Origin: Fragum whitleyi
Taxonomy: Eukaryota > Mollusca > Bivalvia > Cardiida > Cardiidae
Assembly (NCBI GenBank): GCA_948146395.1
Contig: OX411549.1
Location: 21,398,990-21,462,989 of the forward strand
Direction: 5' to 3'
DNA: 64,000 nucleotides
Below are positions 33,944-45,608 of the stretch, piece by piece (positions within the stretch are counted from its first letter, which is position 1; each line of letters starts with the position of its first letter). Position numbers and translations under genes: made by a program. The notes under the pieces are model-generated. The model was not told where the DNA came from. It saw only the letters and a program-made list of their open reading frames with translations, and did not search any database.

Positions 33944-34740
33944 CTCAACCATTTGAAAGCATACTAAAAAGGATAATTCACTTAGACCAATGCCATTGAA
34001 ATGTTTAAATCGTCATTGTGCTTTTAGAAACTTTCCATAAATTTACATTGTAACAACTTTTATTGAATTTAGACACACCAATTACGAATTTCATTTAACA
34101 GTAAAACGAAATTGAAAAATGGTCTTTTCAGTCTTATGTTCCTATGGGTTGTAAAACCATCTTTGTAAAGATGAAAGAAAACTGAATGATTGAAAAAAAA
34201 GCTCCGAATTCTAATATGTTTATCATGTCGTTGATGAGAGGTCAAAACCTCGTAACTACAGCTTGAATAAGCCTGAGTTACCAGGTTTTGGTAGGTCACC
34301 GACAATATATGCAATGTTCTTTGGTATGTAAACCATATATGTGATATAAAGTAGAAGCTGACGGTGACTATTAGTTAGGATGAATGAAAAATATATGATC
34401 TGAGTTACAGAAGAACATTTATTTTTGATGAAAGTCCTTTAGAAAATTTTCCTATGTAGCGAGAAGCATATATAAGAGGAGGGAGTTCGAAATATGGAAT
34501 TCAATCAGTATGTATATATCTACATATTCTACCCAAAAAAATCGTTAAAAATACTTTTTATATAGCTCATAGCTGAAAAATACCAAAATTAAGAGGTTTG
34601 ATTTACGATATGACCTACGATGTTATAATGACCGGAAGAATAGCCTTTGTATTAAAAGGTTTTTTTGTTGTAGTGTAATAAATATGCAGTTGATCTTAGC
34701 AAATGTATCAACTTGTTCATCTCTTCTTTGTTTACAGCTA
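33944..34740. other. Unassigned stretch
   Basis: AT-rich; no gene, RNA or matched repeat recognised. ORFs here are short and featureless. Confidence 0.4.
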
Positions 34741-34744
34741 ATCA

Positions 34745-34975
34745 TGTTCTAGAGAAGTCTCCGACAACGGCACTCTCCTTTCGGACTGTTTGTCTTTCAA
34801 CAACGGGTTGATAAGCGCAGACCTGTGTGGGATAGCAGCTGGAGGCTGGGAAAGAATTTGATGGCAGTACTGGTACTGAAATACCAGGAATCTATTGTAA
34901 GGTACTCCAGCCTCCGTGATATAACTGAAAGATTGTTGAATGCGGGGAAAAATTCCATTCAAACAAACATACGAT
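34745..34975 (+). mobile_element. (ATTG)n-family SINE, plus-strand copy
   Basis: CAACGGGTTGATAAGCGCAG, GATAGCAGCTGGAGGCTGGG, GTACTGGTACTGAAATACCA, CTCCAGCCTCCGTGATATAA follow the order of the other copies. The (ATTG)n tail is replaced by CAAACAAACAT-like sequence. The ORF at 34,738-34,962 is its antisense shadow. Confidence 0.7.
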
Positions 34976-35400
34976 TAGTATAACTTGAGCACAGCTCATA
35001 AGCTTAGTACAGCTTAATACAGCTTAGTCATAACTTGAGCACAGCCTATGATAAATTCTTCAACTTATTCAAGGAATTGGTTGTTCAATATTTAAAGACG
35101 TGTGCGCACCTCGCAACCTTGATTAGCTAATAGTTTGTTTGAAACCAATATGGTTACAGATCGTCGCCGTTATGCCATACATATCAGACCTATTTGCGAA
35201 ATGAACCAATCTATTGAAAAATTTTATATAAAAAAATTATATTCCATTTTGAACTTATTCATGAAAAAACTTTTCTGTGGAATGCTATTTTTACTACTAT
35301 TGTAACCATGTGAAACATTGTTTTCAATGATAGATTGTCATATTTCATAAGGACAGTCTCCATTTGAAAAACCAATAACTATATTTTGTACCTGTCGACA
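34976..35400. other. Unassigned stretch with short direct repeats
   Basis: AACTTGAGCACAGC and TTAATACAGCTTAG-type words repeat at 34,982-35,048; otherwise nothing is recognised. Confidence 0.4.
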
Positions 35401-36637
35401 TCTTACACGGGGGGTGATGTCCATAATCGGAGCCACCGGCTCCGCTTTCAAAATCATGTGTGGAACTTCCGCTCCACGTGCGTCTCCGATTATGTAGATG
35501 TAAACATTTCATTTTTGGACTGAAAAAAATGGGATAGGTGTCGAAACTTCCTCATTTATATCGGATTTTATTCATTAATTATTAAAAAGTCGAATGCTAT
35601 TCGACCAGTTATACATTTTGCCACGTTAACGTACTCAAGAACTGTAAAAACACTCGTTGGTTTTTGTTAAAAATGATTTCTTCTCAGAGCAATCTTGAGC
35701 CAGGAAGATCAAAATACGTGGTTTTACCTCCAAAATGCAATATTTTTAACAAGATTAATAACGTATACTATTGTTTTCAGTATGCACGAGTTTAACAAAA
35801 CAACCACAATACTCTACCTCAATATACTTGCCTACAATATGAGATAAATCAAAAAAATAGTTTGGTTCCGATTATGTGGATTGGCTCTGATTATGTATCC
35901 TGGCTCTGAAGTTGTGGAGTGTCTTATTCTTCTTCCCTAACCTCCTTCGATATGAAGTTTCTGCTGGTTTCATGGTCACTGTATGGTGCGACTTTTCTCG
36001 TCATTCCATTCCAACGCATGTTGTCTATGTTACGTCTCACCTCATCGTGTTTACTTTTATAATAAAATTCCGGCGACTAGACAGTCAGCTACATTAATTT
36101 TACTGAAAACCGTAGGCGTACAAGAGAATTGTATGACCATTATTTAGAATTGAATTTGAAAAGAGATAAAAATTTCTACGGAACCTGCCAATAGTTTGCC
36201 ATGATTATCATTCTTCGCACGTTTAGCGTTCTGTTATAACAACGTCACTACTGTCGCTCTTTCAACGTCGATAATTCCATGAAATTTAATCAGGTAATAT
36301 AGCGAGTGGTATCAAACAAATTGCCACAAAGTCCGCGCTCGGATTCAAAGTTTTAAGAAATCCGATTTATATATCTTACAAAAAAGTACGCAATGATCCT
36401 TAAAACGTCCGTTTTTTATGTCTCTCGTACCATTTTGTTCGGATTTTTCGGAAAGTTTTAAGCATATGTTTGAATTCCGATTATTGCATAAAATGTACGT
36501 TTTCGGGTCATCATTGGCATACGTTAACCGACAATACCAGGGCGTTAAAGGGAGAAAACGTGTATTAATAAGTAAATTCACGTGCCGTTAACGCCCGGGT
36601 TTTTTTACTTAAATATCCTCGGTCTAGGCCTATACAC

Positions 36638-36860
36638 TAATGAATTGTGTTTTACGCCGCTTTCATCATTTTTCAGTTACATCGCGGCGACTGGAGTACC
36701 TAACAATGGATTCCTGGTATTTCTCTCACCAGTACAAGCATCACATCCTTTCCTAGCCTCCAACTGCTTTTCTCACATAGGTCTACGATTATCAACCCAT
36801 TGGTGAGAGACAAATAATCGGAAAGAATGAGTACCGTCGTCGGGAATCGAACCCGGGAGC
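36638..36860 (-). mobile_element. (ATTG)n-family SINE with clear tRNA box B, minus strand
   Basis: On the minus strand GGTTCGATTCCCGACGACGG (36,838-36,857) is a perfect RNA polymerase III box B. It is followed by TTGTCTCTCACCAATGGGTT, CAGTTGGAGGCTAGGAAAGG, GGTGAGAGAAATACCAGG and AAAGCGGCGTAAAAC. It sits inside the long-arm TIR element, so it inserted later. Confidence 0.82.
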
Positions 36861-36904
36861 CTATACACTGTATCAGTTCCTTTGTTCACATTAATATATA
36901 GCAT

Positions 36905-37170
36905 AAATAAAAACGTCGATTATATTCCCGCGTTAATTTTTATGACGTCATTGATTTACCAAGCAACGTCGGTTTAAACAAATTTGACGGCGCAATGCAT
37001 AAAGCAATTTTTTCGACACTTTATAGGTTTTGGTGATAGTTTTACAGCTAGTTCCTACGAATGAATTTACAATTTCTGTTTAATTAGATACTATAGTCTC
37101 TCTTTTTATGCAATAATAGCGTCAATTCACGTTTTTTTAGGCGATAACATTTACAGAGACCCTCAAAATG
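36905..37170 (+). repeat. Dispersed repeat R3, copy 1
   Basis: ATTCCCGCGTTAATTTTTAT, TTTACCAAGCAACGTC, AATGCATAAAGCA, CTATAGTCTCTCTTTTTATG, CAATTCACGTTTTT recur inverted at 63,590-63,850. A CpG-rich piece follows to ~37,260. No gene. Confidence 0.65.
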
Positions 37171-37269
37171 CTTTAACGACCTCGTGCTTCGCACTCGGGA
37201 TTTAAACCATTTTTCGGGTATCTGCAAATGTTAACGCCCTCAAAAACGTGACTTAACCCTATATTAATG

Positions 37270-38690
37270 TCAGAATTAACTACTTCCTCTTAGGATTTGA
37301 TATTTGTCAATTTTTCAATCGGAGAGGAATTTATCTAAATTCATTGAAATTGAAAATTATTTAAGACAATGAAATAAAGTACTTAGAAACGTCCCGGTCG
37401 ATTTTACGGTAAAGGGATGCGTTTTATAAATGCGGTGTTAAGATTTAAACAGAATTACACATGTATATAAATTTGACATTTAGCATAACGGATCATATAC
37501 AAGGGCGAAAATACGTATCATAATAGATCAAAATACATGTATGTGACCATTATGATTTAATCAATATACGATCCATTACCTTCATGATGTCCGGGACGTC
37601 ATTTTATAGAAAATTTTGAAACAGACAAAGAAAATGCTTGTTCTTACATAGAGCAAAATGTGTTGTTTTAAAAACTCAAAATTGTCAGGTACAACAAGAT
37701 TTTTTTTAATCAAATATGAAATTAAAACATTTTTCGTAGATCGTTAAGAAATAGGCTAAAAGTTCACCCTAAAAAATAATCGCGTTTGAAAACTTTTTCG
37801 TTTCGAAAAAAATGAACGAAATTGAATAACTATGTAGGATTTTTAAACAAAATGTATAAAACATTAAAGTAAAATTCTTCAGATAATCAAAATGCAAAAA
37901 ATATTGTATGGTGCGACATTTTATTGGCGGTATCGTTTTTCTCCATAAACATTGTACACGGAAAGTGTGTGATTTTTCTGTGAAACGGTTTTTTTTCTGT
38001 TGAGACGATTTAAAATATTGATGAATGGATTCTATGCGGTTTTTGTACATAAAGTTGAAATAAAAAATAGTTTCTAACATTGTGTTAAAAATTAGCTTAA
38101 GTGTAAGTAAAAGATATATCTGAATTAGGGTTTTCAGATGTTTCCTATTCAAATTAAAACCGTGCGTTTTTGCGACGTCAGGTTGATATTTGAACACTCA
38201 TCTACGCTCTCTTTATTCCAACATTATGTACAAAACCATATATTTAAAGAGTCCATAATAATATATATATCAATATTTCTTCTACTTAAGGAGATAAACA
38301 TCGTAATGTTGGTCTTAAAATTGTCCCACTGACGCGTTTTTTTTTTTTTTGGTCTTATTTTCTTGTTTTGAACGTCATGTCATTTTATAAGTTTTTCTTA
38401 AATATTTCACGATCAGGGAACCGTACAATACAGTTTCTCTTCGGTTAGGATTTTGCATTCAGTGGTTTCCGTATCACTGCTTTCGCGAGTATAGCATATT
38501 GAATCTGATATAAACCATATTTCTGTTATATGTTAACATTTTTTACTTTTAATAACTTGCTTAATATTGTATATTTTACAAATGACTGACGGAATATAAA
38601 CTATTTTCGTTGCTTTTCCTCGAATTTTAATTGAAAACCATCCATTATACGTTATTTATAAAAGGACGCCATTTGGCACAGTCGTGACCG
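37270..38690. other. Interior of the long-arm element, no gene recognised
   Basis: AT-rich. The 142-codon minus ORF at 37,769-38,197 is Phe/Ile/Lys-rich without a recognisable domain and is probably chance. Confidence 0.4.
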
Positions 38691-39849
38691 CTACCTTTTG
38701 CCGTTACAGCTTAACTTGCGAAGTATAATAGGCAGGCCAAAACCACTGGCAGGCTCCGTAGAAAATCCTTGTCTCTTTTCAAATTCAATACTAAATGATA
38801 GCCATATAATTATCGTGTACGTACATGTTCTAAGGAATATAAATGTAGCTGACTGTGTAGTCACCGGAATTTTATAATAAAAGTAAACACGATGAGGTGA
38901 GACGTAACATAGACAACATGCGTCGTGGAATGACGAGAAAAGTCGCACCATGAAACCAGCAGAAACTTCATATCGAAGGAGGTTAGGGAAGAAGAATAAG
39001 ACACTCCACAACTTCAGAGCCAGGATACATAATCAGAGCCAATCCACATAATCGGAACCAAACTATTTTCTTTGATTTATCTCATATTGTAGGCAAGTAT
39101 ATTGAGGCAGAGTATTGTGGTTGTTTTGTTAAACTAGTGCATACTGAAAACAATAGTATACGTTATTAATCTTGTTAAAAATATTGCATATTAGAGGTAA
39201 AACCACGTATTTTGATCTTCCTGGCTCAAGATTGCTCTGAGAAGAAATCATTTTTAACAAAAACCAACGAGCGTTTTTACAGTTCTTGAGTACGTTAACG
39301 TGGCAAAATGTATAACTGGTCGAATAGCATTCGACTTTTTAATGATTAATGAATAAAATCCGATATAAATGTGGAAGTTCCGACACCTATCCCATTTTTT
39401 CAGTCCAAAAATGAAATGTTTACATCTACATAATCGGAGCCACACGTGGAGCGGAAGTTCCACACATGATTTTGAAAGCGGAGCCAGTGGCTCCGATTAT
39501 GGACATCACCCCCCGTGTCTTAGCAAGTTTAGCGCAAGTTTCCATTTTATGACTGGTTTGTTTCGCTTCATTTAACATGGGAACAAACAAGGTATGATAG
39601 TCGTTGTTGAAACCGCAAAAGACGTCTATATTAACCACAAAGCACCTCCTTATGGACTCATGTCAGCCTCTTTATGTGATATCATTGGGGGCAATACGAC
39701 TCGGGTAAGCGATATACGACAATAAAGATCCTGTTGTTAGATAGTGTTTTGTTCATCAATTGATAAAAAAATGTTATCAAAATTGTCATTGTCAAAATAT
39801 GTTCTCCTATTTAATTATACTATATATTTGTTCGTTTCAATTTAAATCA

Positions 39850-39977
39850 TTGCGGTGATGTTTGATTTTTCTCTGAGTATGTCAAATAAAAAGTGTGATT
39901 TATGGTTTTATGCAGAACATTCCAGACATCTTTCATTTGTATTTTATTTGTTCTCTCAGTTTTGGTGTTCTAACGGA
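39850..39977 (-). other. Probable 3' UTR with AATAAA, shared with the 18-kb copy
   Basis: AAATAAAATACAAATGAAAG, TGTCTGGAATGTTCTGC, CATAAATCACACTTTTT parallel 18,345-18,455. Conservation beyond the stop argues for segmental duplication of a gene 3' end. Confidence 0.45.
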
Positions 39978-40143
39978 GACACTGGTGCACCAGTTGCTTG
40001 CATAACAATACATAAACCAACACCTAATGACATGATGATGGATAACACGGACTCGCCGAACATATTTATTGTAGGTTTTATGGCATCACTCTGTTTCAAC
40101 GTGAGAAATACACGACTAATTAACATGTAATGTATGCCTGCTA
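39978..40143 (-). CDS. Terminal exon of an unidentified membrane protein
   Basis: On the minus strand a pyrimidine-rich TTTGCTTTCATTAG precedes the frame GIHYMLISRVFLTLKQSDAI, KPTINMFGESVLSIIMSLG, VGLCIVMQATGAPVSPLEHQ, N, stop; the intron would be phase 1. One hydrophobic helix (VLSIIMSLGVGLCIVM) is followed by a short polar tail. Just past the stop (near 39,960) is AATAAA, consistent with a last exon. The C-terminus is conserved in a second copy at 18.5 kb. FGE then a hydrophobic helix recalls the last helix of EamA/SLC35-type transporters, but that is a weak guess. The upstream exons, expected at higher coordinates, were not found. Confidence 0.45.
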
Positions 40144-40309
40144 ATGAAAGCAAACCAAAGCTTAAGGTAGAACGCTTTTCCCGAAAATTATTTTCTTAAG
40201 CAGAGAGAGTGAGGGAGAAAATTATCTTTCAGCTACAAAAAATAGAATTAAATTTCGATTTATGCGCTTACAGAAAAAAACGGTCCGTTAACTAACTATC
40301 TTTTACAAA

Positions 40310-40380
40310 ATGGACACCGAGTACTTCTTTCAAGTACTCGCTGTTATAATAGAGCGTATCCATTTTCCGTCTGCCGATAA
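40310..40380. repeat. Nested fold-back
   Basis: AAAATGGA...TCCATTTT flank an inner hairpin CGAGTACTTCTTTCAAGTACTCG. Possibly a MITE core; a single copy. Confidence 0.5.
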
Positions 40381-40492
40381 GGATCTGCTTATACCCGAGT
40401 TATTTCGACAAGAGCTATGACACGAACAGTTGGTTTGTCTTTGTGTCGTTACGATTCCCTTAGTCTTAGCTTTAATTTTTGAACCTGTGCGT

Positions 40493-40679
40493 GAAATTTC
40501 CAACAATTTGAAAATGCCAAAGAGTCAAACAATTCAGTAACACGGTGAAATTAGACAATTCGCTGTCTGTCTAATGACACTTTAAGGCCTTATCTACCAG
40601 GAAACCGTGCGGATGCACTGGCTGACCAGCGTATTTGTTTGACGTAAATTTGAATTGTTGGACATGTCACGCACAGGCT
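40493..40679. mobile_element. CTGTGCGTGACATT MITE, copy 2
   Basis: CCTGTGCGTGAAATTTCCAA, CAATTTG faces CAAATTTGAATTGTTGG-like and ATGTCACGCACAGG. Only part of the internal GTGCGGATGCAC dyad survives (near 40,608-40,620). Confidence 0.78.
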
Positions 40680-40718
40680 GGAGCATTTGTATTTATAGCG
40701 TCATCTTTTCAAACATAT

Positions 40719-40883
40719 AAAGATAAATATATAATACGTACTTAGTGTTTTGTGTGAGAAAAATATCTAACGAGGTTGGGAGAATTGATCATTGTCGAGG
40801 CTATGCCGAGGCAATTATCAATTCCCACAACCGAGTTAGATATTTTTTCATACAATACACTAAGTACGTATTATATTTATCTT
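40719..40883. mobile_element. Fold-back element AATACGTACTTA, copy 2
   Basis: AAGATAAATATATAATACGT, ACTTAGTGTTTTGTGTGA, AATATCTAACGAGGTTGGGA faces TCCCACAACCGAGTTAGATA, TCATACAATACACTAAGTAC, GTATTATATTTATCTT. ATA-like repeats flank it. Same orientation class as 13,868-14,016. Confidence 0.82.
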
Positions 40884-42335
40884 ATAACCTCTATTTTCCT
40901 TGTTTTCGTAGATGTTTTTAACAGAAATGCAAGTTTTTAAAATTAATCGCCTTATATCATTGTTCTAAAAATAACTATGTGATATCATAAAAAATATCAT
41001 ACGGGATGTTATAATACGGATGTTTGTATAGCTATAAGATAAAATCATAAATATAATATTTCATTACACATATCTTTGAGGAGAAAAGTAACGTGCACAA
41101 AATGCTTTCTTATTTTAGAGGATCAATATTTATCGGTGTGATTCCTTTCAAAAATACAGTTGATCCGTCATGTCATACCAATGTAAATATTCTTGCTTTT
41201 GTTAGTGTTGTTTTGTATCAGTTTGGTTGTTTTTTATGTTGTTGTATCAAAAAAAGCTCAGCTGCCATTTCTTTTGAATATACATGTTTTGACATATGTT
41301 GATATTGTTTTGCCCTTTTGTTTGTTTTGTGTATGTATGTCGTGTGTCTGTGTGATTTCATTTTGTTGTTTTATTTCATTTTATTTATTTTTTTTTTCCT
41401 TTTTGTGTGTTATTTTATTCGATTTTTTTTTGTTTCCTCGCTGAACCTTCTTTGTTTTAATTCTCTGCATAGTTTTTATTCGTTCAGCATTGTTAACGCG
41501 GATATGTCTACATCTTCTGGCCCTTGTACAACTTCTCGCACTGTTTTGCTCCTGCTGCGCGAAGTGTTAGATGGGTAATTACCTAGATTTATGACTGATA
41601 TAATTACGTTTGGAAATATTATGAGTGATACATTATGATTATTCTTAACAAATAAATAAAGTATTCTGGTGAAAAATTCGATTCTACCTTAATAATCTGC
41701 TAGGATGTACTTTATTTCGAACATTATTATGGAAATATTTAATGTTTCACGCCTAATATTACAAAAATTTGTTTGATCCCAGACTGCAGACACCATTGCT
41801 AATCATATTTCCGCCGCCAAATGTGATCCAATTTGAACACAAACAAGTTCTAAGGAAGGGTAAGGACAATGTCTTCTCTAATATCCGGGCGGTAATGAAA
41901 TAGATTATCTGTGTCTGACATACAGTAATGGCCAATTGGTTTTGTAAAAGGACTTATTTCATCGGTTTGTCAATCGTGTAAATGACGTAAAATGTCATTT
42001 TTCTTATTTGCGGACTGACTCGGAAAATATTTGGCCCACCTTTTATGAGATCAATCGACTGATTTTTTTTATTATTATTAAACTAAGATATAAAGACGTT
42101 TGATTATGCTTTAAACAATTGCGTTTGTTATTTGACATTGATGCATGCGTTGACACGTAATTATTACAGTAACGAGACATATTCAGCTCATTTGCAGATT
42201 ACATTTCTGTTTTGTCCACTAAAATTATCAATATAATTCAATAATTGCAATTCAATTAAGTAAAGAATTTTGATTTGTTTAAATCGATTTGCGTTGAGAA
42301 ATACTTTGCACTCTATTTTTGCATAAAATGCAATA
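40884..42335. other. Unassigned stretch, T-rich
   Basis: 41,190-41,445 is T-rich on the plus strand (ORFs reading Phe/Cys/Leu-rich), not a credible protein. No element matched. Confidence 0.4.
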
Positions 42336-42340
42336 TGTAT

Positions 42341-42459
42341 TTTACTGCGTTTAATGAAGTATAAAGTGCAACTACCTTAGCACATGGCTTTTACATTATG
42401 GGCGTTATTTGCGATGTGCTAAGGCAGATGCACTTTTTATTCCAATAAATGCAGTGAAA
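42341..42459. repeat. Imperfect ~120-bp palindrome
   Basis: TTTACTGC, TATAAAGTGCA, CTACCTTAGCACAT face ATGTGCTAAGG, TGCACTTTTTAT, GCAGTGAAA around an AT-rich loop. Probably a solitary fold-back MITE. Confidence 0.7.
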
Positions 42460-42545
42460 AAGACACTCAACCCTATTAAATGTTGTTTTTTTATCATTCA
42501 CGTCAATAAAACCCTATAAATTGTACCAAAGGTTCAAAACAGCAC

Positions 42546-42572
42546 AATTGTGTCGAATTGTTCGACACAATT
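42546..42572. repeat. Perfect 12-bp-stem hairpin
   Basis: AATTGTGTCGAA, loop TTG, TTCGACACAATT. Short, perfect and isolated. Confidence 0.75.
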
Positions 42573-45040
42573 CATATGTTTTGTTCTGGAAAGGGATATA
42601 TTTGAATGACTTAGATTCCTTAAATGTAGAAAAGCCTGGCGTTCTCACGGTCACGAATACGCGCTTACATGTCCGGGGTACATTCTATATGTCTTTTGAT
42701 CTCTCAGCCCGTCTAAATTTTTCTCAAAGGTGAACCAGTAAAGCTTCACTATAAAGCCATTTTAATTGTGTGGAAGCACAATTAGAGTGGTTCTGTCCAG
42801 ATTGCACCCAATCAAATTTTCAAAACCTACCTTTATCCCAACTCATATCCATTTTGTAAACAGTTTGTTTCGAAAATTGCTGGCATAAGTAGGGCTTCTG
42901 GTTTTCTCTGAATATCAATTCAAGTTTTACTTACAGTTCATTCAATGAAGGGTTGAAAGTTTGATTCATTTAGCTTAACAACAGAATATTTACTCCAGTT
43001 TACTAAAATACAGTTGTAAATTTGCACTCTCTACCTATGAGGAAATCAAAGCGCTAAAAGCGATGAAGGCTTGGTTTTTAAAGAGGCAAGGTGACATTTG
43101 AAGGCATGCACCCCCATTTTTAAATCTTTTTAGCAAGGCTTTTTAGGCGAGGGAAACCAAGGGTACCATTTACTTTTAAGGATTGTAAGCCACACTCAGA
43201 ACTCAATTCAAAGGAAAATGTCGAACGGTATGCTCCCTATACAGCGCTGAGTCCGCCAAAAACAACTATTTCCCAAGGTATAGATTACTACACCCGATAC
43301 CGCTTTGCAGACAGGCGCAACTCGCGTTTTTTATAATTTAAGTTGAGTTGATTGGTTTCTACTAGTCAGTTAATTTATCCATTCGATCAATCCGCCTAAC
43401 AATCGTAGTAATGCTGTTTTTCTAGGGGCACAAGTTCGTCGGCTCTTTCTTTTACATTCAATTGAATTCCACAAAGAAGTTGTATTTTACTGTGGGAACA
43501 CAAGAAATTGATAGGGTCAATTTCTCCCTTTCCAATAATATGGACCACCTTATACACCTTATACTTATACCCCATTATTTTTTTTTAATTTTACCATAGA
43601 TATATATCAAATTACACTCATGCTGATTTATTGTCTGCAACCTGTTCTAAGTTGGCCCAGTCCAAAATTTTGTCGTCTTTTTAAGGATGGGACAAGGCTT
43701 TTAAATTTTCCTAATCTAGATTAATCCATTACAAGACAACAAATGCTTAGACAGGTCCAAATTGTAAAGGATTGTAGATTACATACAATATGTGGGCAAA
43801 TCAGTAAAATTTGAAGCAGAAAAGGTAGATATTATTAGGGAGAAAGGAGAAGGTGTTAGTTGGCAACATTTTTTCCTTTTCCCTATTGGCAAGGTCATCC
43901 GTCAAGATCAAATATAGAAGATATGTATCTTTAACATAGCAGTAATTATGGCAGTGATAAGTAAGATAATATCTGGTATACATGATAAGAACAAGGTGAA
44001 TAATCAAGGTTATATTCAAGAACATTGACCTCGTGTGTTATTTCGTCTATTCAGTTCCCTCGCCTTCAGTACTATCAGTACTTTGATTTTATCAAAGCGT
44101 AGTGATATGCAAGCACTGTATTGAACACACAAAGCGCTTTATGTCGCACAAAAGTTGATGACGTATACTCGACCTGTTTTTTGGCGCGCATGAGCACCAA
44201 AAAGCTACGCAGTACACATGTTCTTCGGTTTTTGACCCGATTATCTTTTCCCTAGGCGATTTCCAGGATACAGGGTTGTCTCCTATGGCCTGCTAAACTA
44301 GGCCAAAAGGCAACAGAGATGGATTGTTGGATGAATAACCCAATGTCCCCTCTTTGGAATGACGCCTTGTTATACTCCCTATTAACCCTCTCGCTTTTTA
44401 AAGAGTGTGTGTATGTGTAGTGTGTCACCCATCTCTTTCTCTAGCTTTATTTTGGTGTATTAGCTCTGTCTGCCTGTGAATTATCAATATGTACTACCTT
44501 AAAACTTGTAGCTTCAACTTTTCAAGATGCAATTTAACCATTAGACGTTGTTATCAATTCAAATGATAAACATTCTAACGTGTTTGTGGAGTGCTTTAAA
44601 TTGACATGTATTCGTACGTAAGCTATATTCAAAACTTAAACTATGGATGAAGCATATTTCAATGCTTATATTTGGCAGTAAGTTGATGGTGACTTAATTT
44701 TGTCGCCGTCCTTGTTCAATGAACCTTTCCCACAATTTCTTTTAGGTATCTCTAAACGTGACGTGTATGATTTGACTAAAACAATATTTATAACAATAAA
44801 TTGGTTTGGATGTATTTTTGAATTATCTTTTTTTCATCTTTAAAACTAGATAAACATAAACTTCTGAATCAATATTTAGCGGTTCAGTCATTCAGGATCG
44901 CACAATTACAGTGTTTACAGTACTTTGAGTATTACTCTGATTTTCTCAAATAAGCCTTAACAGTTCATAAACTCAAATCTCACAGGCGTTGGTGTCTCTT
45001 TATGTTTCAACCTTATTTTAAAACATCGACAACTAACAAA
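42573..45040. other. Unassigned stretch (may include introns of the receptor gene)
   Basis: No exon could be supported on either strand. Sequence is less AT-biased around 43.0-43.3 kb and 44.1-44.4 kb but contains no domain I recognise. Confidence 0.35.
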
Positions 45041-45043
45041 ATA

Positions 45044-45295
45044 TGTGATCCGTCACGCGAAAAGGGGTCATCTGGGAAGTCAAATTAATGAATATTTGAA
45101 ATAGAGATTGGGATCGACATCGGTGAACCAGAGGTCGCATTTCTAAAATTCTTATACCAAAAAAGGTAGAATGATCAATCTAGATTTAGAAAATCAGCCA
45201 GTCCAAAAGGTTCGACCCTAGTCAGCCCGTGCACTCTGACTTGGGTCGACACTTTACGCACTACCCAGATGGCCCATTTCGCGTGACAGGACACT
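45044..45295. mobile_element. TGTGACCCGTCACGCG MITE, copy 2
   Basis: TGTGATCCGTCACGCGAAAA faces CATTTCGCGTGACAGGACAC; TA stands on both sides (45,042-45,043; 45,296-45,297). The order of internal motifs is inverted relative to the 17.3-kb copy. Confidence 0.8.
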
Positions 45296-45608
45296 TATAC
45301 GTTTTCCTTTTTTTTTTTTTTTTTGATTTTTTAGACAAAAGTGATTTTGCCCATTGCTAGTTCCAAGGGAGGATTTAATCTGTAATTTCCAGGAGTAAAT
45401 ATTCTTCTGTTTAATTGTTTTCGCTGTTTTTCAGGTATATATGAAATAGGTATATGTCTTGCAATTGACAATGTTGCCATTTTTTTTTGCAAATGTACAA
45501 GAAATAATAATCATATCTAGGTGTTTTTGAATATTTAGCGTTGTTTAACTCCAGGCTATATCCTAAATAAAAGCGCTGAATTATACTTGCATGTAACTAC
45601 TTTCTTTT

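Larger units (their letters stand above)
35406..39517. mobile_element. 4.1-kb element with ~0.8-kb inverted arms and TCTTA target duplication
   Basis: The left end CACGGGGGGTGATGTCC is exactly inverted at the right end (GGACATCACCCCCCGTG, 39,501-39,517). The arms match from 35,406 to ~36,230 and from ~38,700 to 39,517. TCTTA stands directly before (35,401-35,405) and after (39,518-39,522). In the left arm a CATAATCGGAG/CTCCGATTATG-type motif occurs about four times (35,422; 35,484; 35,867; 35,886), mirrored in the other arm; these could be protein-binding sites. The ~2.5-kb interior holds a SINE and a dispersed repeat but no transposase I recognise, so it is probably non-autonomous. A CAC terminus with a 5-bp duplication recalls Transib/RAG-like transposons; the superfamily is not established. 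Confidence 0.85.

Noticed and set aside
37769..38197. 142-codon minus ORF as a transposase of the long-arm element
   Set aside because: No catalytic motif or domain recognisable; low-complexity Phe/Ile/Lys composition.
41193..41578. Hydrophobic plus-strand ORFs rich in Phe, Cys and Leu
   Set aside because: Direct reading of a T-rich tract; composition explains the hydrophobicity.
43801..44025. Membrane-protein exon on the minus strand near the terminal exon at 40 kb
   Set aside because: Hydrophobic start only; no acceptor/donor pair and no phase match.
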